DNA from: Streptomyces sp. NBC_01237
GTDB taxonomy: Bacteria > Actinomycetota > Actinomycetes > Streptomycetales > Streptomycetaceae
Length of the DNA stretch: 64,000 bases
Assembly (NCBI RefSeq): GCF_035917275.1
Contig: NZ_CP108508.1
Span: 4,402,001-4,466,000 of the forward strand
Reading direction: 5' to 3'
This document shows, in pieces, positions 1 through 8,069 of this stretch; the first letter of the stretch is position 1, and each line of letters opens with the position of its first letter. The notes beneath the pieces are model-generated. The model was not told the DNA's origin and made no database searches. It saw only the letters and a program-made list of their open reading frames with translations. The position numbers were made by a program, and so were the translations under genes.

Positions 1-1401
1 AAGCTCCAGCACACCAACATCGTGTCGGTCTTCGACACCGGCGAGGACGAGCTCGGCGGCGCGCTGATGCCGTACATCGTCATGGAGTACGTCGAGGGGC
101 AGCCGCTCGGCTCCGTGCTCCAGGCGGACATCCGCGGTTACGGCGCGATGCCCGCCGACAAGGCGCTCAAGGTGACGGCCGATGTGCTGGCCGCGCTGGA
201 GACCAGCCACGAGATGGGTCTGGTCCACCGGGACATCAAGCCCGGCAACGTGATGATCACCAAGCGCGGCGTCGTGAAGGTCATGGACTTCGGCATCGCC
301 CGCGCCATGCAGTCGGGCGTCACGTCGATGACGCAGACCGGCATGGTCGTCGGCACGCCGCAGTACCTCTCCCCCGAGCAGGCCCTCGGCCGCGGGGTGG
401 ACGCCCGGTCCGATCTGTACTCGGTCGGCATCATGCTCTTCCAACTCCTCACCGGCCGGATCCCGTTCGACGCGGATTCGCCACTCGCCATCGCGTACGC
501 GCATGTGCAGGAGGAGCCCGTCGCTCCGTCCAGCATCAACCGTGCGATCACCCCGGCCATGGACGCACTCGTCGCCCGCGCGCTGAAGAAGAACCCGAAC
601 GAGCGCTTCCCCAGCGCCGCCGCGATGCGGGACGAGATCGCGCGCGTGCTGAACGCCTCGGGCGGCATGACGGGCGCTCCGGTGATCGTCAGCGGTGGGG
701 CTCCCACCAACAGCGGCTCCGGCGTCGGATCGGCGGTCTTCCCGCCCGTCGACCAGTCGTCCATGTCGCCGCAGAGCATCCAGATGCCGTACCAGCCACA
801 GCCGCAGCCCCACCAACCGGGCCCGTACCAGCCGACGTCCGCCCCGACGCCCGCGCCGGGCTACGGCTACCCGCAGGCGGCCCCGGCGTACCAGGCCACG
901 GGCCCGCTGGCCCACCGGACCCCGCCGCCGTACATGGCTTCCCCGCGGAACACCGGCGGTGGCGGAGCGGGCGGCGGCTCCAAGCGGAACATGCCGGTCA
1001 TCGTCGGCTCGATCGTCGTCGCACTGCTCGCGGTCGGCGGCCTGATCACGGCGCTGTCCCTCCAGAACAAAGACGAATCCGACAAGGGCGGCGACTCGAC
1101 GGTGGCGGGCGAGCACAAGCCGCCGGAGCGCAACCGGACGATGAAGACCGAGGCCTGCACGGAGGCGATGGAGGACTCGAACGACCCGCAGAAGGTCATG
1201 GCGCCGAACTTCATCTACAAGGACATCAACTCGGCGAAGGCCTGTGCCCTGGCGGCGGGTTGGACGATCAAGGAGATCAAGGAGCCGGGCAACGCCTACG
1301 CCGAGGACCAGGTCGTCAACCAGTTCCCCGCCTCCGGTACGGCGGTCGCGGAGCGGGGCGCCCACTTCGAACTGCGGATCTCCACCGGCGACCCGGCCTA
1401 G
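1..1401 (+). CDS. Ser/Thr protein kinase with one PASTA domain (N-terminus cut off)
   Basis: The reading frame is open from base 1, so the glycine-rich loop and catalytic lysine lie outside the window. The visible kinase core has the hinge IVMEYVEG, catalytic loop HRDIKPGN, DFGIA and SPEQ. It is followed by a Pro/Gln/Tyr-rich linker, one membrane segment (bases about 990-1065) and an extracellular stretch ending in a single PASTA-like repeat. This layout is that of membrane-bound PknA/PknB-type kinases that sense the cell wall. It carries fewer PASTA repeats than the PknB encoded near 46.2 kb. The kinase family is certain; the substrate is not known. Confidence 0.95.
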   Translation, partial: KLQHTNIVSVFDTGEDELGGALMPYIVMEYVEGQPLGSVLQADIRGYGAMPADKALKVTADVLAALETSHEMGLVHRDIKPGNVMITKRGVVKVMDFGIARAMQSGVTSMTQTGMVVGTPQYLSPEQALGRGVDARSDLYSVGIMLFQLLTGRIPFDADSPLAIAYAHVQEEPVAPSSINRAITPAMDALVARALKKNPNERFPSAAAMRDEIARVLNASGGMTGAPVIVSGGAPTNSGSGVGSAVFPPVDQSSMSPQSIQMPYQPQPQPHQPGPYQPTSAPTPAPGYGYPQAAPAYQATGPLAHRTPPPYMASPRNTGGGGAGGGSKRNMPVIVGSIVVALLAVGGLITALSLQNKDESDKGGDSTVAGEHKPPERNRTMKTEACTEAMEDSNDPQKVMAPNFIYKDINSAKACALAAGWTIKEIKEPGNAYAEDQVVNQFPASGTAVAERGAHFELRISTGDPA

Positions 1402-1740
1402 TCAGCACCCCGGCCCGGAGCGCTCCGGGCCCCTCGGCGCGCGACGCATGGTGCCGCCGTTGTAGGTGGTGCGCGGCGTTGCTCATGGTGCGCGGCGTTG
1501 CTCATGGTGCGCGGCGTTGCTCATGGTGCGCGGCGTTGCTCATGGTGCGCGGCGTTGCTCATGGTGGGCTGTGACACGTGTGATGCCCACCGTTGCACGT
1601 GATGCGAGCCAGTACGTGTGACGCGAGCCGATGCGCTTGATGCATACCGATGCGCGTGGCGCATTCCGGGCCGTCGCGCCTACGGGTGGCGCCTTGTCAT
1701 CCGGGATGCCGGATATATCGGCACGTGTGACGCTGATCCC
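1402..1740. other. 339-bp gap with a tandem repeat
   Basis: After the kinase stop there is no convincing gene. An open frame upstream of base 1741 extends the next gene to 1618 but has no ribosome site and unusual composition, so I treat it as non-coding. The gap holds the 19-bp repeat array listed separately, then a run of degenerate 'gatgc/gtgacgc' motifs to about 1660. Confidence 0.6.
1468..1562. repeat. five exact 19-bp tandem repeats
   Basis: The unit ggtgcgcggcgttgctcat occurs five times head to tail with no mismatch. Exact identity suggests recent slippage expansion. No spacer structure, so it is not a CRISPR. Confidence 0.97.
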
Positions 1741-2460
1741 ATGGCTCCAGGACTCCTCCCCGCGCGGTCGTCGAAGTGCGTGGCCTGTCTGGTGATGGTG
1801 GCGGGGGCGGCGCTGGGGACGGTGGGCGGGGAGGCGTACGCGGGAGGGCAGGCCGGCAGTCCGGTCGGCGCCGTCTCACCCCGCCCCTCGACGGACGCTC
1901 CCGACGCTCCTTCCGCGCCCCCGCCCCCGCCCCCGCCGGCCGCCGCCGGGCCGTCCGCGCTTCCCTCCGCTCCGCCCTCCGCCCTTCCGTCGGGCCCGGC
2001 GACGCTTCGCCCCGCGAGCAGCGGCGCGCTCGCGTCCTCGGAGGCGGCTACCCCCTCGGGCGCCTCGGACGATGCCCCCTCGAAGCCGCCCGGCGGGCCG
2101 TCGGCAAGCGCCTCCGCCCCTGCCGCCCCGTCCCCGGCCGCTTCCGCTTCCGCTTCGGAGCCACCGCTGGCCGGCCAGGTGGCCGGTGAGGGGCGGGCAC
2201 GTCCCGGGCGGTCGCTTTCACCGCTGGAGCTCGCACGGGCCGAGGCCCCCCTCGACGAGGACGTACCGGAGCCCGACGCCGCTGACGTGCCCGTCCACAC
2301 CCCGCCGCCCAGCGCGTTCCCCGAGTACCGGCAGGCGTCCGCGCAGGCGCTGGACGCGCGCGCCGTACGACAGGTGCAGCAGATCTCGCTCGGTGCCGGG
2401 ATCGCACTGGTCGGGCTGGGGCTGGGCTTCCTCGCGTTCCGTATGCGTCGCGGGCACTGA
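1741..2460 (+). CDS. secreted, membrane-anchored Ala/Pro/Ser-rich protein of unknown function
   Basis: The ATG at 1741 opens a typical signal peptide: basic LLPARSSK, then a hydrophobic core ending near GEAYA. The mature part is low-complexity (Pro, Ala, Ser) for about 130 residues, then acidic, and ends in one hydrophobic helix (ISLGAGIALVGLGLGFLAF) with a short RMRRGH tail. The likely topology is extracellular domain, one C-terminal membrane helix and cytoplasmic basic tail. It has no LPXTG/LAXTG motif, so it is not an obvious sortase substrate. Length 239 aa. I do not recognise a family. Confidence 0.7.
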   Translation: MAPGLLPARSSKCVACLVMVAGAALGTVGGEAYAGGQAGSPVGAVSPRPSTDAPDAPSAPPPPPPPAAAGPSALPSAPPSALPSGPATLRPASSGALASSEAATPSGASDDAPSKPPGGPSASASAPAAPSPAASASASEPPLAGQVAGEGRARPGRSLSPLELARAEAPLDEDVPEPDAADVPVHTPPPSAFPEYRQASAQALDARAVRQVQQISLGAGIALVGLGLGFLAFRMRRGH

Positions 2461-2495
2461 GCCGGTCCGGGCCTCCACCCGCTGTCCTGAGGGAC

Positions 2496-2535
2496 TTGCC
2501 ACGAGCAACATACTCGGTATACATACTCAGTATGT
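2496..2535 (+). promoter_or_regulatory. PadR promoter and double palindromic operator, probably leaderless
   Basis: A -35-like TTGCCA (2496-2501), 16-bp spacer and -10-like TATACA (2518-2523) put the transcription start at or next to the ATG at 2532; there is no Shine-Dalgarno sequence. A perfect 7-bp-arm palindrome acatactcagtatgt (2521-2535) covers the start codon, and a weaker copy atactcggtat lies at 2510-2520, centres 13 bp apart. These are PadR-type operators and imply autorepression. Confidence 0.7.
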
Positions 2536-3155
2536 CGATCCGTCACGGGCTACTCGCCCTCCTGGAGCGCGGGCCGCGGTACGGCTCCCAGCTCCGCACC
2601 GAATTCGAGTCGCGCACCGGCTCCACCTGGCCGCTGAACATCGGCCAGGTCTATACGACGCTCAGCCGCCTGGAGCGCGACGGCATGGTCGCGCAGGACG
2701 GCGCGGACGACGCGGGCCACGACCTGTACGCGATCACCGATGACGGCCGTGCCGAACTGCGCAACTGGTTCGAGACGCCCGTGGACCGCGCCAACCCGCC
2801 CCGCGACGAACTGGCGATCAAGCTGGCGATGGCGGTGGGCGCCCCGGGCGTCGACATCCGCGACGTCATCCAGGCCCAGCGCCACCACACCCTGAAGGCC
2901 ATGCAGGACTACACCCGGCTGAAGGCCCAGGCTCTCGCCGATGTCCCGGCCAACCGTGACGAGGTCGCCTGGCTCCTGGTGGTGGAACAGCTGATCTTCC
3001 AGGCCGAGGCCGAGGCCCGGTGGCTGGATCACTGCGAGGCCCGGCTCGTCCGCCTCGCCGAGGCCGCCGCCACCGAGCCGACGGCCGGCCCCGGTCCGGC
3101 CGCCACCCGCGGTCCCGCCCGCCTCCTCGCCGCCCGCCCGCGCGCCCGGCGCTGA
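2532..3155 (+). CDS. PadR family transcriptional regulator
   Basis: A 207-residue PadR repressor. The N-terminal winged helix starts MSIRHGLLALL and contains the typical NIGQVYTTLSRLERDG recognition region. A C-terminal coiled-coil dimerisation region (about residues 95-185) follows, then an Ala/Pro/Arg tail. I chose the ATG at 2532 over an in-frame upstream start because the PadR family starts here and the promoter sits immediately before. The ABC ATPase and permease downstream on the same strand are the likely targets. PadR/ABC exporter pairs commonly answer toxic or cell-envelope compounds; the inducer is unknown. Confidence 0.92.
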   Translation: MSIRHGLLALLERGPRYGSQLRTEFESRTGSTWPLNIGQVYTTLSRLERDGMVAQDGADDAGHDLYAITDDGRAELRNWFETPVDRANPPRDELAIKLAMAVGAPGVDIRDVIQAQRHHTLKAMQDYTRLKAQALADVPANRDEVAWLLVVEQLIFQAEAEARWLDHCEARLVRLAEAAATEPTAGPGPAATRGPARLLAARPRARR

Positions 3156-3218
3156 CCCGGCGCCCGGCGCCCGGCGCCCAACCGGCACCGGCCGCCCTGC
3201 CCAGCTGCGCACGAGGAG

Positions 3219-3279
3219 CGTTCGAGGGGTGCGTTTCGAGGGGTGTTTCGAAGGACGTTTCGAAGGGCGTTTCGAGCGG
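3219..3279. repeat. degenerate 12-bp tandem repeat (gtttcgaaggnc type)
   Basis: About five imperfect copies with the core gtttcga lie in the 310-bp gap between the PadR gene and the ABC ATPase. The rest of the gap up to the ribosome site at about 3450 shows no gene. Confidence 0.75.
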
Positions 3280-3465
3280 CCTACGAGGGGCTGCACGTGG
3301 CCGGGCCCGCCCCTGCGACCGCCCCGCCGCCGTTCCCGCAGCTCCACAGCCGTACGCGGGCGGCTCGCTGCCCTGTCCGCGCCTCGCCGCCCTCCACGTA
3401 TCCCCGCCCCTCCCGGCCATACCTGCTCCGACCTGCTCCGACCGTTCCCAGGGGGAACCACCACC

Positions 3466-4230
3466 ATGTTCTCGCCCGTACCCGCCCCGCCTGCCGGCCC
3501 GCCCTTCGGCGAGGCCGTTCTCGAACTGCGGTCACTGACCCGTACCCATGGATCCGGCATCGCCGAAGTACACGCCCTGCGGGGCGTCGACCTCTCCGTG
3601 CGCACGGGCGAACTGGTCGCCGTGATGGGTCCTTCCGGTTCCGGCAAGTCCACGCTGCTGACCCTGGCCGGGGGGCTCGACACGGCCACCAGCGGCCAGG
3701 TCGTCATCGAGGGCCAGGACATCGCCGCCCTCGGCCGCAAGGGCATGGCCGCCCTGCGCCGCCGCAGCGTCGGATACGTCTTCCAGGACTACAACCTGAT
3801 CCCCGCCCTGACCGCCGCCGAGAACATCGCCCTGCCCCGCGAACTCGACGGCGTCTCCGTCCGCAAGGCCCGCAGGGAAGCCCTCGCGGCCCTGGCCGAG
3901 ATGAACCTGGCCGAGATCGCCGACCGCTTCCCGGACGAGATGTCCGGCGGCCAGCAGCAACGCGTCGCCATCGCCCGCGCGCTCGTGGGGGACCGGCGCC
4001 TGGTGCTCGCCGACGAGCCGACCGGAGCGCTCGACTCCGAGACCGGTGAGGCCGTTCTCGCCCTGTTGCGCAACCGCTGCGACCAGGGCGCGGCCGGAGT
4101 GATGGTGACCCATGAGCCGCGGTACGCCGCCTGGGCCGACCGGGTCGTGTTCCTGCGGGACGGTTCGATCATCGACCAGACACTGGCCACCGGGGCCGAC
4201 TCCCTGCTCGCCGCCGAGGCCGCCGAGTGA
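3466..4230 (+). CDS. ABC transporter ATP-binding protein (MacB/LolD type)
   Basis: 254 residues. Walker A GPSGSGKST, Q-loop VFQDYN, signature MSGGQQQRVAIARAL, Walker B LVLADEPTGALD and switch MVTHE are all intact. The ATG at 3466 follows a good ribosome site (caggggg). The open frame continues upstream to 3229, but that part runs through the repeat and is not protein-like. The gene overlaps the next one by 4 bp (GTGA), so the ATPase and permease are translationally coupled. It powers the adjacent FtsX-type permease, probably for export or envelope stress relief rather than uptake, since no binding protein is present. Confidence 0.95.
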   Translation: MFSPVPAPPAGPPFGEAVLELRSLTRTHGSGIAEVHALRGVDLSVRTGELVAVMGPSGSGKSTLLTLAGGLDTATSGQVVIEGQDIAALGRKGMAALRRRSVGYVFQDYNLIPALTAAENIALPRELDGVSVRKARREALAALAEMNLAEIADRFPDEMSGGQQQRVAIARALVGDRRLVLADEPTGALDSETGEAVLALLRNRCDQGAAGVMVTHEPRYAAWADRVVFLRDGSIIDQTLATGADSLLAAEAAE

Positions 4231-7073
4231 ACGTCTTCCCGGGGTGGCGCGCCACCTTCCGCATAGCCCGCCGCGACGCGATGCGTGCCAAGGGCCGCAG
4301 CGCCCTGGTGGTCGCGATGATCGCCCTGCCGGTCCTCGGGGTGACGGCGGCCGATGTGACGCACCGCAGCTCCGCCATGACCGAGGCCAAGGAGCTGACG
4401 GCCAAGATGGGCGCGGCGGACGCCCAGTTCACCGATGCGGGCCTGGGCCGGGCACCGATCCAGCAGATGCCCGACCTGAGTGGCTGGGGCACCCCCGACG
4501 ACGCGCAGGTGCCGGAGGAGAAGCGGAAGCCGGTCGACGTGCCGGCCACGTTCCCGAAGGGCTCACGGTTCCTGACCGAACAGTCCGTGCCCGCCTCCGT
4601 CACGACCGGCCACGGCATCACGAACACCGAGATCACCGAGCTGCGCACCGCGGACCGGCTGGTCCGCAGCAGGATCACCCTGCTCGACGGCGCGTTCCCG
4701 CACGGCGCGGGTGAGATCGCCGCCACCGAAGCGTTCATGAAGTCGTCCGGACTCCACGTCGGCTCCCGTATCACCGTGCGCGGCCCCGAGCTGACGTACA
4801 CCCTCACCGGCACCGTGGAGCTGCCCCAGGATCTGGAGAAGAAGTCCCTCTACGCCGGTCCCGGCACGGTCATCGCCCCTTGGAAGGCCGCCGCCGACCA
4901 TGACGGCAAGATCCTCCCGCCCAACCCGGGCAGGACGAAATGGCTGGTCCAGGGCCCGGCCGGTGCCGGAGTGACCTGGCCCGACGTGCTCGCCGCCAAT
5001 GAGAAGGGCGCACTGGTGCTGTCCCGCCAGGCCGTCCTCGACCCGCCGCCGGACTCCGAGATCCCGATGGCCGCCCGGATGAGCCGGGGCGGCACCGGCA
5101 GTGAGCCCCGGAGCGCGGCCCTGCTCACCGTGGTGGCCATGGCGGTCCTGGAGATCGTGCTGCTGGCGGGACCGGCGTTCGCCGTCGGCGCGCGCCGCTC
5201 ACGCAGGCAGCTCGGCCTCGTCGGTTCGTGCGGCGGCAGCCGGAGCCAGGTCCGGGCGGTGGTGCTCGCCGGTGGTGTGGTGCTCGGCGGCATCGGCGCC
5301 GTCCTCGGTGTGGTGCTCGGACTCGGCCTGACCGCGCTGTGCCGTCCGATGATCGAGAACTACGCCGGGCACCGCTTCGGCAGCCTGGTCATTCACCCCG
5401 GGGAACTGCTGGCGATCGCCGTACTCGGCCTGGTCACCGGCGTGCTCGCGGCGCTCGCACCGGCCGTCGTGGCGGGCCGCCAGTCCGTACTGGAGTCGCT
5501 CACCGGCCGCCGCGGCACCCGCCGCGGCTCCCGTGTGATGCCCGCCCTCGGGTGCATCGCGATGGTGGCCGGTGCCGCCGTCGCCGTCTACGGGGGGATC
5601 AACGGTGACACGACCATGGTCGCCGGTGGCTCGGTCGTCGCGGAACTGGGCGTGCTCGCCTGTATCCCGGTCATCGTCGGCGTCCTCGGCCGGCTCGGCC
5701 GCAGGCTGCCGCTCACCCCACGCATCGCGCTCCGCGACGCGGCCCGCAACCGGGGACGTACAGCGCCGGCCGTCGCCGCGGTGATGGCCGCCGTGGCCGG
5801 CACCATCGCCGTCGCCACGTACACCGCCAGCTCCGTGGCCGAACAGGACTACGACTACACACCGGCCCTCACCGCGGGCACCGCCGCCCTCCTCTCGGAG
5901 GGCTCCACGCCCGAACGGCTCCCCGGCGCGCGGGCGGCCGTCGAGCGGAACATGCCCGTCAGCGGTGGGCGCTCCGACATCGGACGCGTCTGGGCGGGCA
6001 GCGACTGCTACACCTTCTACGAGGAGGAGAACGGCTGCGGCTCCCTCGATCTGGTCAAGCCCACCGGCAAGGGGCACAGCTGCCCGCTGAAGGGCCGGGG
6101 TGCCGAGGAACTCGCCGCACGGCTCTCCGCCGATGAGCACAAGCGGCTGACGAACTCCGCCGCCTGCATGGACGAGTACATGAGCATGACGTCCTTCGGC
6201 ACCGACACCAACAAGATCGTCATCGGTGACGCCTCGCTGCTCACCTCCTACGTGAAACTCGACGACCCCGCGGCGGCCGAAGCACTGAAGGCGGGCACTC
6301 CCGTCCTGCTGAACCCGGCCTACGCGAAGAACGGCGAGGTCACCCTCAAGGCCGTCCACACGTACAACGACCGCGACAAGAAGAACCGTGAGCTGCACCC
6401 CGGCAAGGCCCGCACCACCACGGACCGGCTGAAGGTCTACGTCGCGCCCGCGAAGTACGCCGCGACGCCCGGTATCCGTCTGCTCATGCCGCAGAAGGCC
6501 TCGGACCGGTTGGGCCTGCACACGCAGGACCACGGAAGCCTGTACACGCTCTCGCACCCCCCGACCGAGGCCGAGCAGCAGGCGACCTCGGCGGCGATCG
6601 ATCAGGGCGGCGGCGGCGCCTACATCACGTCGGACAACGGTCCGTCCGGCGGGGAGGACACCATCCTGATGATCCTCGCCCTGTTCGCGGGCGTGGTGAC
6701 CGTGGGCGCGGCCGCCATCACCACCGGTCTGGCCAAGGCCGACGCGGAGGCCGACCTGACCACGCTCAGCGCGGTGGGCGCGCCGCCGGGCGTGCGACGC
6801 TCCCTCTCCGGATTCCAGTGCCTGGTCGTCGCGCTCACCGGGGTGCTGCTCGGTACGGTGGCGGGCGTCGTGCCCGCGGTCGCCCTGCGGCTCATCGATC
6901 TGCGCGAGGCGATGCGGGCGATGCGTGAGCAGCCGATGGACTCCGCCTACACGCCGATCGTGCTGCCCTGGGAGACGATCGGGCTGCTGGCCGTGGTGGT
7001 GCCGGTGCTGGCCGGACTGCTGGCCGCCGGCCTCACCCGCTCACGCCTGACGCTGACCCGGCGGGCGGGGTGA
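4227..7073 (+). CDS. large FtsX-type ABC transporter permease
   Basis: 948 residues with the two-module layout of actinobacterial MacB-like permeases. It has an N-terminal helix, a long extracytoplasmic region (about residues 45-285), a block of membrane helices (about 290-560) covering two FtsX repeats, a second large extracytoplasmic region (about 560-805) containing several cysteines, and four final membrane segments. The GTG start overlaps the ATPase stop. The PadR/ATPase/permease order matches many Streptomyces export loci of the BceAB/MacB kind. The substrate cannot be told from sequence. Confidence 0.93.
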   Translation: MNVFPGWRATFRIARRDAMRAKGRSALVVAMIALPVLGVTAADVTHRSSAMTEAKELTAKMGAADAQFTDAGLGRAPIQQMPDLSGWGTPDDAQVPEEKRKPVDVPATFPKGSRFLTEQSVPASVTTGHGITNTEITELRTADRLVRSRITLLDGAFPHGAGEIAATEAFMKSSGLHVGSRITVRGPELTYTLTGTVELPQDLEKKSLYAGPGTVIAPWKAAADHDGKILPPNPGRTKWLVQGPAGAGVTWPDVLAANEKGALVLSRQAVLDPPPDSEIPMAARMSRGGTGSEPRSAALLTVVAMAVLEIVLLAGPAFAVGARRSRRQLGLVGSCGGSRSQVRAVVLAGGVVLGGIGAVLGVVLGLGLTALCRPMIENYAGHRFGSLVIHPGELLAIAVLGLVTGVLAALAPAVVAGRQSVLESLTGRRGTRRGSRVMPALGCIAMVAGAAVAVYGGINGDTTMVAGGSVVAELGVLACIPVIVGVLGRLGRRLPLTPRIALRDAARNRGRTAPAVAAVMAAVAGTIAVATYTASSVAEQDYDYTPALTAGTAALLSEGSTPERLPGARAAVERNMPVSGGRSDIGRVWAGSDCYTFYEEENGCGSLDLVKPTGKGHSCPLKGRGAEELAARLSADEHKRLTNSAACMDEYMSMTSFGTDTNKIVIGDASLLTSYVKLDDPAAAEALKAGTPVLLNPAYAKNGEVTLKAVHTYNDRDKKNRELHPGKARTTTDRLKVYVAPAKYAATPGIRLLMPQKASDRLGLHTQDHGSLYTLSHPPTEAEQQATSAAIDQGGGGAYITSDNGPSGGEDTILMILALFAGVVTVGAAAITTGLAKADAEADLTTLSAVGAPPGVRRSLSGFQCLVVALTGVLLGTVAGVVPAVALRLIDLREAMRAMREQPMDSAYTPIVLPWETIGLLAVVVPVLAGLLAAGLTRSRLTLTRRAG

Positions 7074-7191
7074 GCGCACCCCGCTGACCGGGGCCGCGAG
7101 CCGACCGGGCCCGCGAGCGCCGGTCAGGACCGCGAAGAGGGGCGAACGCACCCCCTCGGCCCTGGTCCGGCACGGCCGAACGGCTGCTTCC

Positions 7192-7232
7192 GGTGCCCCC
7201 GGGACGGTGGATCATCCGTTCCCGGGGGCACC
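7192..7232 (+). terminator. strong hairpin terminator after the ABC permease
   Basis: Perfect 13-bp stem: ggtgcccccggga at 7192-7204 pairs with 7220-7232, with a 15-nt loop. No T-tract, as is usual in this group. Confidence 0.75.
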
Positions 7233-7269
7233 ACAGTCGTGTACGGCATGGGTGCGAGAGAATGGGCGC

Positions 7270-7818
7270 ATGGAGATGCCGAGGAATGACCGGTCGCAGG
7301 AGCACCCCCAGGTCCTCGTAGTGGGACAGGACGGAATGGCTATCGGCGGCGGTACCAGTGACGACGAGTCGCGCGAGGTCCCGGTGACGGAAATGGTCGA
7401 ACAGCCCGCAAAGGTCATGCGCATCGGCAGCATGATCAAGCAACTCCTGGAGGAGGTCAGAGCGGCTCCCCTCGACGAGGCGAGCCGGGTCAGGCTCAAG
7501 GAGATCCACGCCAGTTCCGTGAAGGAGCTGGAGGACGGGCTGGCCCCGGAGCTGGTGGAGGAGCTGGAGCGGCTCTCGCTGCCGTTCACCGAGGAATCCA
7601 TCCCCTCGGAAGCGGAACTGAGGATCGCGCAGGCCCAGCTGGTGGGCTGGCTGGAGGGCCTCTTCCACGGCATCCAGACCGCTCTGTTCGCCCAGCAGAT
7701 GGCGGCCCGCGCCCAACTGGAACAGATGCGTCGCGCCCTGCCGCCGGGCACGGGCCACGAGGACGAGGACGGCGGCGGTGACCCGCACGGAGCGATCCGC
7801 TCCGGCCCCTACCTGTAA
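7270..7818 (+). CDS. bpa: bacterial proteasome activator Bpa
   Basis: 182 residues matching the Bpa/PafE (DUF2587) family. A disordered N-terminus is followed by a four-helix core (VMRIGSMIKQLLEEVR, then LAPELVEELERLSLP and AELRIAQAQLVGWLEGLFHG). The protein ends SGPYL. In mycobacteria the last residues are GQYL and dock into the 20S proteasome alpha ring; here the tyrosine-leucine end is kept with P for Q. Bpa forms a ring that opens the 20S gate without ATP and feeds partly unfolded proteins. The ATG at 7270 is chosen because the upstream frame lacks family similarity. It stands alone between two terminators. Confidence 0.9.
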   Translation: MEMPRNDRSQEHPQVLVVGQDGMAIGGGTSDDESREVPVTEMVEQPAKVMRIGSMIKQLLEEVRAAPLDEASRVRLKEIHASSVKELEDGLAPELVEELERLSLPFTEESIPSEAELRIAQAQLVGWLEGLFHGIQTALFAQQMAARAQLEQMRRALPPGTGHEDEDGGGDPHGAIRSGPYL

Positions 7819-7846
7819 CCCGCAAACAGCACTGGACGGACCGAAC

Positions 7847-7880
7847 GGGCCCGGCACACAGCGAGGTGTGTGCCGGGCCC
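7847..7880. terminator. perfect 14-bp hairpin terminator after bpa
   Basis: gggcccggcacaca (7847-7860) pairs perfectly with 7867-7880 around a 6-nt loop. It lies between the convergent bpa and quinone oxidoreductase genes and can serve both. Confidence 0.85.
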
Positions 7881-7993
7881 GACCGCGTCGACGGCGCCGC
7901 GTACGCCCGTCGCGTACCGATCACGCGGGCGTCCATCGGGTAGGCCCTACGCGGCGTCCGTCGAGTAGGGCCTCACGCGGAAGCGGGAGCTAC

Positions 7994-8069
7994 GCCTCCC
8001 GTACGCCTCGGGCGGAGGCGGGAGGTACGCCGCCTCCCGTACGCCTCGGACGGAGGCGGGAGGTACGCC
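7994..8069. repeat. 38-bp direct duplication with internal inverted repeat
   Basis: Bases 7994-8031 are repeated at 8032-8069 with one difference (g to a). Each copy begins gcctcccgtacgcctcgg and contains cctcccg and cgggagg arms that can fold. It lies directly after the quinone oxidoreductase stop (minus strand), so it could act as a double terminator-like structure. Confidence 0.85.

Noticed and set aside
1468..1562. Possible CRISPR array
   Set aside because: Repeats are directly adjacent with no spacers and no cas genes are present.
1618..1740. Upstream extension of the secreted protein
   Set aside because: A signal peptide starts exactly at 1741; upstream residues are Arg/Asp/Tyr-rich with no ribosome site.
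5199..6557. 452-aa minus-strand open frame inside the ABC permease
   Set aside because: It is the reverse-strand shadow of a clearly conserved permease; His/Gly/Arg-rich composition and no ribosome site.
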